NCBI GenBank assembly: GCA_044224925.1
Contig: JBGAJM010000006.1
Coordinates: 62,001-126,000 of the forward strand
Length of the DNA: 64,000 nt
Direction of reading: 5' to 3'
DNA from: Kapaibacterium sp044224925
GTDB taxonomy: Bacteria > Bacteroidota > Ignavibacteria > Kapaibacteriales > Kapaibacteriaceae
Below the pieces are notes generated by a model that was given only the letters and a program-made list of their open reading frames with translations, was not told where the DNA came from and made no database searches. Of the stretch, positions 17,307-26,463 are shown piece by piece. The stretch's first letter is position 1, and each line of letters begins with the position of its first letter. A program made the position numbers and the translations under genes.

Positions 17307-18815
17307 ATGCCTTCTTCACTTCGAGCACTTGCGATCCGTGACCTCACGCAACTCTTGACATCTCGATCAGGAATGGATGTCGCTGCGGTCGATCGCGCAT
17401 TAGGTATCGATACCAAGATGCGTCGCGCTACAGAGCAGTTGCTTGATGCATTCCAATCGAAGATCCCCACGACGCATGATGAACGAACACTCTCTCGCGT
17501 GTTCGATCGATTGCTTTCGGTGAGCCTCGATATCAACGTTGGGCCACCATACGATTCACGGCCATGGACCGATACGTTTCGTTGTCTTCGCGATCTTCTT
17601 GCCATGCGCATCCTCATGGCCTATGGGTACAACGGCCCCTCACGGCATGTGACCGTGCGACTGCTTGCGCGTGCTCGAAGATCTCAATTCACGGCCGTCG
17701 AGATCATGTGTCTGTTCTACCTCCGTGCGTACATGGGTTTGCAGGGACGGCTTGGACAAGTACGAAAGCTGAACGCCGAGATCAGTGCTCTCGAGCACAT
17801 CTACTCGCTTGAACTGGAGGCAGAGGGTTGGGAGGATATCTCCAATGCGCTCGTGGTGTCTCGCCGCGTGGCAGATCCGCTCACCATCCGACAGATCGAG
17901 GCGATGGGACGCAAGGCTGAGACCTTACGCAAGAACTATGACCGGTGGGTGTTCCACGCAACGGCATTCCGTTTGCGAAGTCGTGCACTGCAGTTGCGAG
18001 ATGATTGGCATGGAGCCCTTGCTGTGTGTGACGAGGCTGTCCAGTACTATCAAGGTCATGCAGATTTCACTTCTCCGTCGCGCGTTGGTGAGTTCGTCCT
18101 CCGATCCATGGTCTGCCTCACGACCTTGAACGATCTGAGAGGCGCAAAGCGACGCGCAGAACGTGCGCGACCGTTGTTGGCCACGAACATTCCCATGTGG
18201 AATGTTGTTCTCGAGTACATGTTCACGCTTGGACTTCGCTCGAGCGATCTGGCATACGCATCGGCGATCTGCCACGAAGCGCGATCGTACCAACGTCGTG
18301 CGCTAACCCAAGCTCGACGGGACCTATGGAAGCTCCGCGAGGTGTCGCTGCATGTCTTTGCAAGGTTCTTCCCGTCATCACAAGCGACCATACAGGCAAC
18401 ACTTGGTCCGTCCCGCTTCTACATCGCGAATGTGGAGCGCAAGATGGCCGCCGTTACTGCAGACAAACTTGTGACGAATGCGCAGGTGCTCTATCTCAGA
18501 GTGCTCTATTACGTCGACATGAAGAAGTACTCCGAGATCGTGGAGCTACGCGAGAGCATCGGACTGTATATCAAGCGGCACCTCCTCGGAGCTTCGACAC
18601 AGCGCACCGCCACGTTCTTCCGAATGTTGATGCGCCTTCCGTCGCACGACTTCAATGCTGACCGCTGCGAACGCGCTTGTGCACACTTTGTCGAGCGACT
18701 CCATTCCATGCCTATCGGTATGGAGTCTGCCGAGCTCATCCCCTACCACGTGCTCTGGCGTGCCGTGCTCGACGTGTTGCGTCGCAATGCCACCGATACC
18801 CGTCGCCGTCGATAA
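17307..18815 (+). CDS. Large helical-repeat (TPR-like) protein of unknown function
   Basis: A 502-residue soluble, nearly all-helical protein rich in Arg and Leu, with no signal peptide. Helix pairs of TPR length recur (for example RSRALQLRDDWHGALAVCDE and LRGAKRRAERARPLLATN), but no strict TPR consensus. It resembles the 458-residue protein at 53071 in size and layout, so both may be lineage-specific helical scaffolds. The ATG follows a -7 box by 4 bases. hrpB starts 8 bases after its stop. I cannot assign a function. Confidence 0.72.
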   Translation: MPSSLRALAIRDLTQLLTSRSGMDVAAVDRALGIDTKMRRATEQLLDAFQSKIPTTHDERTLSRVFDRLLSVSLDINVGPPYDSRPWTDTFRCLRDLLAMRILMAYGYNGPSRHVTVRLLARARRSQFTAVEIMCLFYLRAYMGLQGRLGQVRKLNAEISALEHIYSLELEAEGWEDISNALVVSRRVADPLTIRQIEAMGRKAETLRKNYDRWVFHATAFRLRSRALQLRDDWHGALAVCDEAVQYYQGHADFTSPSRVGEFVLRSMVCLTTLNDLRGAKRRAERARPLLATNIPMWNVVLEYMFTLGLRSSDLAYASAICHEARSYQRRALTQARRDLWKLREVSLHVFARFFPSSQATIQATLGPSRFYIANVERKMAAVTADKLVTNAQVLYLRVLYYVDMKKYSEIVELRESIGLYIKRHLLGASTQRTATFFRMLMRLPSHDFNADRCERACAHFVERLHSMPIGMESAELIPYHVLWRAVLDVLRRNATDTRRRR

Positions 18816-18823
18816 ATTGCACG

Positions 18824-21316
18824 ATGTCCCTTCCCACCCTTCCCACCTTACCGATCCTTGACGTGGTCGATGTGATCGCCGAGCGGTTGCAGCACCATCA
18901 CGTTTGCATGGTAGAGGCGCCGCCGGGCGCGGGGAAGACAACTTTGTTACCACTCGTGTTGATGTCGACTGCATGGATGCAAGGCGGCAAGATGCTGATG
19001 CTGGAACCACGTCGACTTGCCGCCAAGGCGGCGGCTCGACGGATGGCTGCCTTGCTTGGTGAGCGCGTTGGCGAGACCGTGGGATATCGCATGCGCAACG
19101 AGACGGCCGTGAGCGCACGTACGCGCATCGAAGTGGTCACCGAAGGAACATTGCAACGACTTCTCCACGATGATCCCTCGCTGCAGGGCGTGTCGCTCGT
19201 GATCTTCGACGAGTTCCATGAACGATCGCTCCAGGCCGATGTTGGGTTGGCGCTGACGTTGATGGTGCGCTCCGTGATGCGTCCCGACCTGAAAGTGCTG
19301 GTGATGAGCGCTACACTGCAGCATCTCGAAGGACTGCCCGAAGTACTTGGCACGACGGAGGCCGATATCGTGCGATCGCTTGGCCGGGCCCATTCCGTTG
19401 ATGTGCACTATGCGACCTCATCGGTCCGACGCGAAGACCTCTTCCCTACCGTGCGCACGACGATCTCCAAAGCACTGCAACACGATGATGGTGATGTGCT
19501 GGTCTTTCTGCCGGGTCGGCAGGAGATACGGCGTGTTCGTGAAGGACTCGTCGTCCCGCAAGGCGTAGAGGTCCATGAACTGCACGGACTGCAAACAGCC
19601 GAACAACAGGACCTGGCCGTGCGTCCCGCACAGGCAGGCGTACGACGCGTGATCCTGTCGACATCCATTGCCGAGACCTCGCTTACCATTGACGGCGTCC
19701 GTTCCGTGATCGACAGTGGTCTGTCGCGCGAACCACGCTTCGATCTGCGCAGCGGGATGACGCGCCTTGTCACCGTGAGCGTTTCACACGACGCGGCCAC
19801 GCAACGCGCCGGTCGTGCGGGTCGCACGGCCGATGGGGTGTGTTATCGATTGTGGACGCGACCCGAGCACGACCTCTTGCCGACGCGACGCATGCCCGAG
19901 ATCATCAGTGCCGACCTTGCCTCCCTCGTCCTCGAATGCGCCTCGTGGGGCATTCGATCGATGAACGAGTTGCGTTGGGTGGACGAGCCGCCACGTGCCC
20001 ACGTTGACCAAGCACGCGAGCTCTTGCGAGATCTCGATGCGATCACCGACGACAATACCATCACGGATCACGGCAAGGTGCTTGCCGCCATGGGCCTTCA
20101 TCCTCGCATGGCACACATGCTCACGAAGGCCGGCACGATGGGGATCACCGCAACGGCCGTCGACCTCGTGGCATTGCTTGGCGAAAAGGACATCCTGCGA
20201 ACATCGGCCGATGCCGATCTCCTTCGCAGACTTGCCGTGCTGCGCGGCATGGCCGATGCCGACGCGTCGCGTCATGATGTGCGCGCGGCGCAGCTTCGCG
20301 CACAACACCTTCATGCGCGCATGCGCACGCAGCAGCACGGACCTGCCATGAACGATGCAGCCGATGTTGCGCGTTGCATTGCACTTGCCTATCCCGACCG
20401 GATCGCACAACGTTCACGCGAGGGCAGTGCACTGTATCAGCTACGACATGGACGGACAGCACGGCTCTTCGGTGATGATGCCCTGCAGCGATCGCCATGG
20501 CTTGCGATCGCCGACGTCGACGGGACGTCGAACGATCTCGTGATCCGCGCCGCCGTGGCCGTTTCGGCCGCCGACGTCGAGTCGATCTTTGCCGACCATC
20601 TCACCACGAAGATCTCCTGCACCTTCGACGAAGAACGCGAGGCCGTTGTCGCCCGGCGTGTGCGCATGCTCGATGCCCTCACCATCTCCGAACAATCCTT
20701 GCGCGATGCACCACAGCACGACATTGCCATGGAGCTGGCTCGCGTGCTTGCACAACGCTCGCTGCGCGATCTGCCGTGGACGTCGCATTGCACGCAGTTC
20801 ATTGAACGTGTGACGTGTTGCCGATCTATTGGTCAGCTCACCGACCTTCCCGCCATGGACATGCCGTCGCTCATCGCAAGCGTGGATGAATGGCTTGTTC
20901 CACATCTCATGGGAGTGCATCGATTGCGCGATGTGCGATCCCTGGACCTTGCCGCCATTCTCCATGGCATGCTCACGTGGGAACAGCGGCAGCAGCTCGA
21001 TCGCGCATTGCCGACCACCTATCGACTGCCGCGCGGGCGGAATGTGGCCATTGACTACACGGATCCATCGAAGCCTGTTGTGGCTGCGCGTTTGCAAGAT
21101 CTCTTCGGTGTTGACGGAATTCCGTCCGTCCTCAACGGTCGACTCCCCCTTACCATCCACCTCCTCTCTCCGGCAGGTCGACCACTACAGGTCACGCAGG
21201 ACCTTGCCGGATTTTGGCGAGGTTCGTACGCCGACGTGCGCAAGGAAATGCGCGGTCGCTATCCGAAACACAAATGGCCTGAACGTCCATGGGAAGAGTA
21301 TCATGAAGGAACATGA
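18824..21316 (+). CDS. hrpB: ATP-dependent helicase HrpB (DEAH-box family)
   Basis: An 830-residue superfamily 2 helicase, the usual HrpB length. The start at 18824 (MSLPTLPTLPILDVV) is preferred because the longer frame overlaps the upstream gene. Motif I is PPGAGKTT at about residues 33-40, motif II is DEFH (IFDEFHERSL), motif III is VMSATL, and motif VI is QRAGRAGRTADG. The C-terminal HrpB-specific region runs to HKWPERPWEEY. The exact biological role of HrpB is not well defined in most bacteria. tag overlaps its 3' end by 14 bases. Confidence 0.95.
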   Translation: MSLPTLPTLPILDVVDVIAERLQHHHVCMVEAPPGAGKTTLLPLVLMSTAWMQGGKMLMLEPRRLAAKAAARRMAALLGERVGETVGYRMRNETAVSARTRIEVVTEGTLQRLLHDDPSLQGVSLVIFDEFHERSLQADVGLALTLMVRSVMRPDLKVLVMSATLQHLEGLPEVLGTTEADIVRSLGRAHSVDVHYATSSVRREDLFPTVRTTISKALQHDDGDVLVFLPGRQEIRRVREGLVVPQGVEVHELHGLQTAEQQDLAVRPAQAGVRRVILSTSIAETSLTIDGVRSVIDSGLSREPRFDLRSGMTRLVTVSVSHDAATQRAGRAGRTADGVCYRLWTRPEHDLLPTRRMPEIISADLASLVLECASWGIRSMNELRWVDEPPRAHVDQARELLRDLDAITDDNTITDHGKVLAAMGLHPRMAHMLTKAGTMGITATAVDLVALLGEKDILRTSADADLLRRLAVLRGMADADASRHDVRAAQLRAQHLHARMRTQQHGPAMNDAADVARCIALAYPDRIAQRSREGSALYQLRHGRTARLFGDDALQRSPWLAIADVDGTSNDLVIRAAVAVSAADVESIFADHLTTKISCTFDEEREAVVARRVRMLDALTISEQSLRDAPQHDIAMELARVLAQRSLRDLPWTSHCTQFIERVTCCRSIGQLTDLPAMDMPSLIASVDEWLVPHLMGVHRLRDVRSLDLAAILHGMLTWEQRQQLDRALPTTYRLPRGRNVAIDYTDPSKPVVAARLQDLFGVDGIPSVLNGRLPLTIHLLSPAGRPLQVTQDLAGFWRGSYADVRKEMRGRYPKHKWPERPWEEYHEGT

Positions 21317-21866
21317 CAAGAAACGCTGTGCATGGTGCGGTACCGATCCGCTCTACGTTGCCTATCATGATGAGGAATGGGGTCGCCCGTCGCACGACGA
21401 CCGACATCTGTTCGAGATGCTCTGTCTCGAAGGGGCGCAGGCAGGCCTGAGCTGGATCACCATCCTGCGCAAGCGCGACCACTATCGCAAGGTCTTCGAT
21501 GGTTTCGATGCAGAACGCATGATCACCTACACACCGGAACGACTCGACCAGCTCATGCAGGACCCGGGCATCGTGCGGAACCAACTCAAGGTGCACGGCT
21601 TCATCAAGAATGCACGCGCCTTCCTGGCTGTGCAGAAAGAGCTCGGCTCCTTCGATGCCTATCTCTGGAGATTCGTGAACAACGTCCCCATCGTGAACCG
21701 CCCTGCCTCCCTTCGCAGCATCCCCACCACCTCGGCCGAGAGCGATGCCATGAGCAAGGACCTGAAGAAGCGCGGCTTCACGTTCGTTGGCTCCACCATC
21801 TGTTATGCCTTCATGCAGGCCGTTGGAATGGTGGATGATCATGTGAAGGACTGTTGGCGCGCCTGA
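21303..21866 (+). CDS. tag: DNA-3-methyladenine glycosylase I
   Basis: A 187-residue base-excision repair enzyme that removes 3-methyladenine from DNA. CAWCGTDPLYVAYHDEEWG matches the Tag N-terminus with its zinc Cys and His, EGAQAGLSWITILRKRD is the substrate-pocket segment, and DDHVKDC near the C-terminus supplies the other zinc His and Cys. The ATG at 21303 lies inside the end of hrpB, giving the usual length. The gene is on the same strand as hrpB and probably cotranscribed. Confidence 0.95.
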   Translation: MKEHDKKRCAWCGTDPLYVAYHDEEWGRPSHDDRHLFEMLCLEGAQAGLSWITILRKRDHYRKVFDGFDAERMITYTPERLDQLMQDPGIVRNQLKVHGFIKNARAFLAVQKELGSFDAYLWRFVNNVPIVNRPASLRSIPTTSAESDAMSKDLKKRGFTFVGSTICYAFMQAVGMVDDHVKDCWRA

Positions 21867-21872
21867 GCCACC

Positions 21873-21880
21873 TATCTTTG
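21873..21880 (+). promoter_or_regulatory. -7 box 4 bases before the FtsB-like start codon
   Basis: TATCTTTG matches TAnnTTTG exactly; CGGT and ATG 21885 follow. A TTG at 21854-21856 lies 16 bases upstream, shorter than usual -33 spacing. A leaderless transcript is predicted. Confidence 0.55.
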
Positions 21881-21884
21881 CGGT

Positions 21885-22205
21885 ATGGCAACTTCAACCG
21901 TCACCAAACAACGTTCCACCATGACGCGACAGCGTCTCATGGTGATCGGCATCCTGACGGTGATCGTGGCGCTCTTCGTGCTCTTCTCGTCGTATGGTGT
22001 GTTCACGCGCTTCGGACTTGAGTCCGACAAAGGCACGCTGAACGCTCGCATTGCTGCGGAACGTCATATCGAAGATTCGCTGCGTGCCGAAATGCATCGC
22101 CTTGCCACGGACACCACAGAGATCGAGCGACTTGCCCGCGAGAAGTACGGCTATGTGCGCACCGGCGAAGAGGTCTTCATCATCAAACGCGATCAACGTC
22201 CATGA
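21885..22205 (+). CDS. FtsB/DivIC-like septum formation initiator
   Basis: A 106-residue single-pass membrane protein: cytoplasmic N-terminus, one TM helix (about residues 18-38, LMVIGILTVIVALFVLFSS), a short coiled coil (IAAERHIEDSLRAEMHRL), and the family ending LAREKYGYVRTGEEVFI. FtsB/DivIC proteins link FtsL and FtsQ in the divisome. The stop overlaps the ROK gene start by 4 bases (ATGA). Confidence 0.88.
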   Translation: MATSTVTKQRSTMTRQRLMVIGILTVIVALFVLFSSYGVFTRFGLESDKGTLNARIAAERHIEDSLRAEMHRLATDTTEIERLAREKYGYVRTGEEVFIIKRDQRP

Positions 22206-23098
22206 CCATTGGCATCGATATCGGTGGTACACATCTCAAGGCTGCTTGTGTGGATGCACAGGGCGAGCTGTTCGATGTGCGCACCGTTCCGTCGCATGCC
22301 GGTGAAGGCGTCGACGCGATGATCGATGGCATTGAGCGTTTGTATCGCGAGTTGGCCGGCACACGGTCACTGCCACTGGGCATCGGATGTCCCGGCGTGG
22401 TGGATCAGCACGGCACCGTGCACGATCCGCCCAACATGGTGGGCTGGGGCGTGGTGCCGCTTCGCGACATTCTTGCGCAACGCTTGCAGTGCACCGTCGC
22501 CGTCGACAACGATGCGAACGTGGCCGCCATTGCCGAGGCCGATGCGGGCGCTGGTGCCGAAGTGAACTCGTTCCTCTACATCACGCTCGGCACGGGCATC
22601 GGCGGGGCCATTGTGATGGGTCGACACATTCTGCGCGGACCCACGGGTGGCGCGGGCGAAGTTGGGCACATCATCATCGACCGACAGGATCGCAGCACCG
22701 TCACCGGTCATCAATGGCGCGCAGGCACGGTCGAGGAGTATGCAGGGCGGCAAGGCATTCAAGACCGCTACATCCTGGCCACCGGCATCGAGGCCAGCAT
22801 CGAAGAGATCGCCGCAGAGGTTGCGTCGCACAATGCAACGGCCATTGCCGTGCTCGACGCCGTTGCCGAAGACATTGCCCTTGCCTTGTGCAGCGCATGC
22901 GCACTGCTTGGCATGGGCACCATCATCATTGGCGGCGGCATCGCTGATGCCTTCCCGTCCATCATCGACCGGATCACGACGCATATGCGTCAGCGCGCCA
23001 TCCCCACGATCGCCGCTGTGCTCGATGTTCGACCCGCCACCTTCCGGAATCATGCCGGCATCATCGGTGCCGCCCTTCTCGTCCGGAGGACTGCATGA
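22202..23098 (+). CDS. ROK family protein (sugar kinase-like, no zinc motif)
   Basis: A 298-residue ROK-fold protein. GIDIGGTHLKAACVD is the N-terminal phosphate motif and LGTGIGGAIVMG the ROK signature. DNDANVAAIAEA gives the catalytic-base Asp, and GEVGHIIID the conserved Glu-His. The CxCGxxGCxE zinc motif of most ROK kinases is missing; RAGTVEEYAGR stands in its place. It may be a glucokinase or another hexose kinase; the substrate is not certain. No HTH domain is present, so it is not a ROK repressor. Its ATG overlaps the FtsB-like stop, and its own stop overlaps the RidA start, both by 4 bases. Confidence 0.87.
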   Translation: MTIGIDIGGTHLKAACVDAQGELFDVRTVPSHAGEGVDAMIDGIERLYRELAGTRSLPLGIGCPGVVDQHGTVHDPPNMVGWGVVPLRDILAQRLQCTVAVDNDANVAAIAEADAGAGAEVNSFLYITLGTGIGGAIVMGRHILRGPTGGAGEVGHIIIDRQDRSTVTGHQWRAGTVEEYAGRQGIQDRYILATGIEASIEEIAAEVASHNATAIAVLDAVAEDIALALCSACALLGMGTIIIGGGIADAFPSIIDRITTHMRQRAIPTIAAVLDVRPATFRNHAGIIGAALLVRRTA

Positions 23099-23550
23099 AC
23101 GTCACTCGTCACTTGTCACTTGTAACTCTCTTCCTGTCACTTATAACTCTCTTTTCTTGTACGAATCATATGCAACGAACCATCATCGTCCCCGATGCCC
23201 CTGCCGCCATTGGTCCTTACTCTCATGCTGCCCTTTGTTCCGGCACGATGCTGTACACGAGCGGACAGATCGGTCTGCTTGTTGACGGGACCATGGTCCC
23301 GGGCGGCGTGAAGGAGCAAACACAACGTGCGCTCGAGAACGTGAAGAACATCCTTGCATCGCAAGGTGCAACGATGAGCGATGTGGTCAAGACCACCGTG
23401 TTCTTGAAATCGATGAACGATTTTCAGGTGATGAATGCCGAGTATGCAGCGGCCTTTGGTGATCACAAGCCCGCGCGTTCCGCCGTAGAAGTGGCACGAC
23501 TGCCCAAGGACGCCCTTGTCGAGATCGAGGTGATCGCTTGTCTGCCCTAA
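23095..23550 (+). CDS. RidA family protein with possible lipoprotein signal
   Basis: RidA-fold enamine/imine deaminase, with APAAIGPYSHAALCSG at the N-terminus, TSGQIG, and ARSAVEVARLP carrying the conserved Arg. The start is debatable. ATG 23095 overlaps the ROK stop by 4 bases and adds a hydrophobic leader ending LITLFSC, a plausible lipobox, so the product would be a lipoprotein. ATG 23170 gives the ordinary 126-residue cytosolic RidA. I list the longer form because of the overlap. Its leader is encoded by a tandem repeat at 23115. Confidence 0.85.
   Translation: MNVTRHLSLVTLFLSLITLFSCTNHMQRTIIVPDAPAAIGPYSHAALCSGTMLYTSGQIGLLVDGTMVPGGVKEQTQRALENVKNILASQGATMSDVVKTTVFLKSMNDFQVMNAEYAAAFGDHKPARSAVEVARLPKDALVEIEVIACLP
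23115..23156 (+). repeat. Two-copy 21-bp tandem repeat in the RidA leader
   Basis: GTCACTTGTAACTCTCTTCC and GTCACTTATAACTCTCTTTT follow each other and differ at few bases; shorter GTCACTC/GTCACTT units precede them from 23101. In the long RidA frame they encode LSLVTLF and LSLITLF. Confidence 0.75.
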
Positions 23551-24110
23551 GACGTTCCATCACTGGTGTGCTCTTCGTACTGATGTGCGTTGCTGTGCCG
23601 CTATCGGCGCATACCGATGCACCGCAGACCATGGCATCCTACTTTGCCGGTCCCGTTGTCGTTGTTGACACAACAGCGAAGACCACGGGCGTTGCCCTCA
23701 CGAAGGACCCGACCACGGCCGTGTTATGGTCGTTGCTCTTTCCGGGACTTGGGCAACTCTATGTAGAGAGCTACTGGAAGGTCCCGTTGTTCAGTGGCGT
23801 GGCCCTTGGCAGTGCCGGCTTCTTCATTTGGAACAACAACAAGTATCAAGACGCGCAGGACAGGTACGACCAGGCCGTTGCCGATTCGGCCGCGTCGAGT
23901 GTGATCTCTTCGTTAAAGCGCGAGAAGGAATACTACCGCGATAACCGCGACCTCTCGGGAGGGATCTTCCTCCTCACGTACATCCTTGCTGCTGTGGACG
24001 CCTATGTTGGCGCGCATTTGCACGACTTCAGCGTCGACGACGATCTGACACTCCAGCTCCTCCCCACTCGGCAAGGCGGCGTGGCGGCATGCATGGTCGC
24101 TCGATTCTAG
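23538..24110 (+). CDS. DUF5683 domain membrane protein
   Basis: A 190-residue envelope protein. The TTG start at 23538 is chosen because it keeps the basic n-region (ALRRS) of a signal peptide ending PLSAH; ATG 23583 is the alternative. TAVLWSLLFPGLGQLYVESYWKVPLFSG is a DUF5683-type core (a shorter stretch, LLFPGLGQLY, is the hallmark), followed by a charged YDQAVADSA helix and a final helix before VDAYVGAHL. Function unknown. It overlaps the RidA stop by 13 bases. Confidence 0.82.
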   Translation: MSALRRSITGVLFVLMCVAVPLSAHTDAPQTMASYFAGPVVVVDTTAKTTGVALTKDPTTAVLWSLLFPGLGQLYVESYWKVPLFSGVALGSAGFFIWNNNKYQDAQDRYDQAVADSAASSVISSLKREKEYYRDNRDLSGGIFLLTYILAAVDAYVGAHLHDFSVDDDLTLQLLPTRQGGVAACMVARF

Positions 24111-24114
24111 AGTG

Positions 24115-24122
24115 TATTTTCG
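24115..24122 (+). promoter_or_regulatory. -7 box 5 bases before the OmpA start codon
   Basis: TATTTTCG, then AAGCC, then ATG 24128. It matches TAnnTTyG and lies just after the DUF5683 stop. Leaderless start predicted; no clear -33 element. Confidence 0.42.
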
Positions 24123-24127
24123 AAGCC

Positions 24128-26032
24128 ATGCGTACAATCCTCCTGGTCTTCCTTGCCGCCCTGCTCCCTGCCACTGCACAATGGCAAGGCGGAACGCCGC
24201 GGGCGACCGAGACATTCGCCATTCGACTCATGGGTGGGATCGTCGCCTCGAATTACACGGCCAACCTGACGCAGACGGGAACGATCGTCGACTGCGGAGC
24301 GCTCACCGGCGGAAGCGGCATCGGACCATCCATCTCGGCCATTGCCGAGATCCCGTTCTCGCCCACGCTCGGACTCGGTCTGGGAGCAAGCTATGTAGGG
24401 CGAAACGGTACGCTTAAGAACAACGGACAGTTCTTGCTGCGCGATCTTGCCAATAATCGCGACGTTCTCGTGACCACGGAGCATTCCGTTGCGGCAACGT
24501 GGTCGTGCATCGAAGTACAGCCCGATCTCCGCATTCCCCTCATTGGTGAAACGCGCACGAGTCCACTCGGCATCGCCATCGGTCCACGCATCTCCTTCCC
24601 GCTCAGCGCCACCTACACGCAAACAGAGAGCATCGTCGAGCCCGACAATGCCTACCTCGTTGTTGATGGGCAACGCGTTCAATCGCGAACGGTCTCCAGT
24701 GGCGACATCACCACCAAAACCTCCGTGCTCTTCGGTATGAGTGCCGCCGTTGAATCCAAGATCCTCTTGAGTGATGGTTGGGCCATTGCACCGCAGGTCT
24801 CCTTCGACTATTTCTTCAATGATATGGTCTCGGATGCATCGTGGAAGACGTGGGGTGTCCGTTTTGAACTCGGCGTTCGCATGGGCAGCATCGAGTATGA
24901 AGAACCGCCTCCCCCACCGCCACCTGTGATCGTGGCCGGAGTTGTTCCGGCAGCGCCGTCCATCGACATGAACTTCTCGGGATTCCGGGGTGCCGTGCTC
25001 ACCGGCAATCAGCTCAAGGCCTCGGTGCCCATCGTGCCGGCCGTGTTCTTCGATTCTGCGTCGGCCGATATTCCGGCGCGGTATATCACATCGGCCGTCG
25101 ACTCGATCGACAACGACGCCATTGCCGCTCACTATCAGATCCTCCCGCGCATTGCCAAGATCCTGCGCGACAATCCGAATGCAACGGTGGTGATCGACGG
25201 CGCAACGAGTGGTTCCACGACCGAACCCGAAGGTCCGGTGCTTGCACGTCGAAGAGCCAACAGCGTGAAGAGCGTGCTCAAGAACCTTGGTGTGGAAGAC
25301 CGTCGCATCTCCGTGATGGGATCGGTCATGCCGGCCGTTCCGTCCAACCAGGACTTTGCAGAAGGACGTATCGAGAATCGCCGCGCCGACATCACGGTGG
25401 TCAACGCACAGGTCCAGGAATGGGTCAGTGCAGAACGATTCGCCCGATTGAAGGGCGATGCCTTGCTGAACGTGCGCACGAACATGAAGACCGGTACGCC
25501 GATCGACCTTTCGATCGCCTCGGTCAAGGACACGACCATCAAGTACACCGGACAAACGGTGATCCCGTTCGAGATCCCGGTGGCCACCACGGCTGATACC
25601 ATGCGGATCACGGCGAAGGCTCAGGGTGGCGGGGCCACCACGCTTATCGACACGTTGCTCGATCTCCGCATGATCGCCCGTCAGCAAGTGGCCCTCGAGG
25701 CCGATGGTTTCGAGGCCGTGCTTCGATTCGACTATAACAGCGCAGAGTTGACCGAGGATGTGAAGTCGTTGCTACGACAGTTGCGTGAGCGCTTGCCCGC
25801 CAACAGTACCATCATCATCAACGGCAGTGCCGATGTGTTGGGGTCCGATGCACGCAACAAGGCGCTCTCCGAGCAACGCGGTCAGGTGACCGAGAAGTTC
25901 ATTCAGGGATTGCCGGGGGCTTCGTTCAAGTTCACGACGGGAACGACCACCGAGAAGTTCAGTGATGAAACTCCTCAGGGTCGATTCCTCAATCGTTGTA
26001 TTCGGATCCGGGTGCAGCCGGCCAAGAATTAA
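24128..26032 (+). CDS. OmpA family outer-membrane protein with two OmpA domains
   Basis: A 634-residue outer-membrane protein with a signal peptide (residues 1-18, MRTILLVFLAALLPATAQ), an N-terminal beta-barrel (about 20-255), a proline run near 259, a first OmpA-like domain (about 305-425), an Ig-like linker, and a second OmpA domain (about 530-634). In the first domain the peptidoglycan-binding Asp is replaced (GATSGSTTE). In the second it is kept (GSADVLGSDARNKALS with a following Arg). It probably anchors the outer membrane to peptidoglycan. A paralogue lies at 54391. Its stop overlaps the convergent YbjN-like stop by 4 bases. Confidence 0.9.
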   Translation: MRTILLVFLAALLPATAQWQGGTPRATETFAIRLMGGIVASNYTANLTQTGTIVDCGALTGGSGIGPSISAIAEIPFSPTLGLGLGASYVGRNGTLKNNGQFLLRDLANNRDVLVTTEHSVAATWSCIEVQPDLRIPLIGETRTSPLGIAIGPRISFPLSATYTQTESIVEPDNAYLVVDGQRVQSRTVSSGDITTKTSVLFGMSAAVESKILLSDGWAIAPQVSFDYFFNDMVSDASWKTWGVRFELGVRMGSIEYEEPPPPPPPVIVAGVVPAAPSIDMNFSGFRGAVLTGNQLKASVPIVPAVFFDSASADIPARYITSAVDSIDNDAIAAHYQILPRIAKILRDNPNATVVIDGATSGSTTEPEGPVLARRRANSVKSVLKNLGVEDRRISVMGSVMPAVPSNQDFAEGRIENRRADITVVNAQVQEWVSAERFARLKGDALLNVRTNMKTGTPIDLSIASVKDTTIKYTGQTVIPFEIPVATTADTMRITAKAQGGGATTLIDTLLDLRMIARQQVALEADGFEAVLRFDYNSAELTEDVKSLLRQLRERLPANSTIIINGSADVLGSDARNKALSEQRGQVTEKFIQGLPGASFKFTTGTTTEKFSDETPQGRFLNRCIRIRVQPAKN

Positions 26033-26463
26033 CCGAGATCGGCGTGGCGCTTGCCGCCCGCCATCTGCACGATGTGATCGTCGTAGTGATCGGCGATCAC
26101 GGCCACGCTTGTCACCGCGGCCTCTAGCTCATTCGCATCGATGCTCGTTCCCGGCAGGGAGTACGAGAACACGATCGTTCCGTCGAAGAGCAAACTGAAT
26201 GCACCAAAGTGGAGCTCAGCGTTCTTGCGCAGCAAGAAGTGCATCACCTCCGGCGTGACGGTGGCTCCCGTCACCACTTGCGAAAGCAGTTCGACCATGG
26301 TGTCGGTCTCGGTGTACGGACGGACCATGATCATCACCGACGAAGAACCGTGCGTGATCACATAGGCCCCGTTGTCGAACGGGATGGCATCAGGGAATGC
26401 CTTCTGCATGATCGCATCAACACGGCTCTGTGTATGGGCAATGATGGCTTCGGTCGTTGCCAT
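26029..26463 (-). CDS. YbjN domain / type III secretion chaperone-like protein
   Basis: A 144-residue soluble alpha/beta protein of the YbjN or CesT-like chaperone fold: N-terminal helix, ITHGSSSVMIMVRPY strands, LLRKNAELHFGAFSLLFDG, and a DANELEAAVTSVAVIADHYDD helix. Its start overlaps the PspA stop by one base, so it is probably cotranscribed after PspA. No type III secretion genes are in the window, so chaperone of an effector is unlikely. Confidence 0.72.
   Translation of the reverse strand: MATTEAIIAHTQSRVDAIMQKAFPDAIPFDNGAYVITHGSSSVMIMVRPYTETDTMVELLSQVVTGATVTPEVMHFLLRKNAELHFGAFSLLFDGTIVFSYSLPGTSIDANELEAAVTSVAVIADHYDDHIVQMAGGKRHADLG

Noticed and set aside
24107..25687. 526-residue open frame on the minus strand opposite ompA
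   Set aside because: No start context or recognisable domain; composition is Arg/His-rich, as expected from the antisense frame of a GC-rich gene. The plus-strand OmpA is certain.
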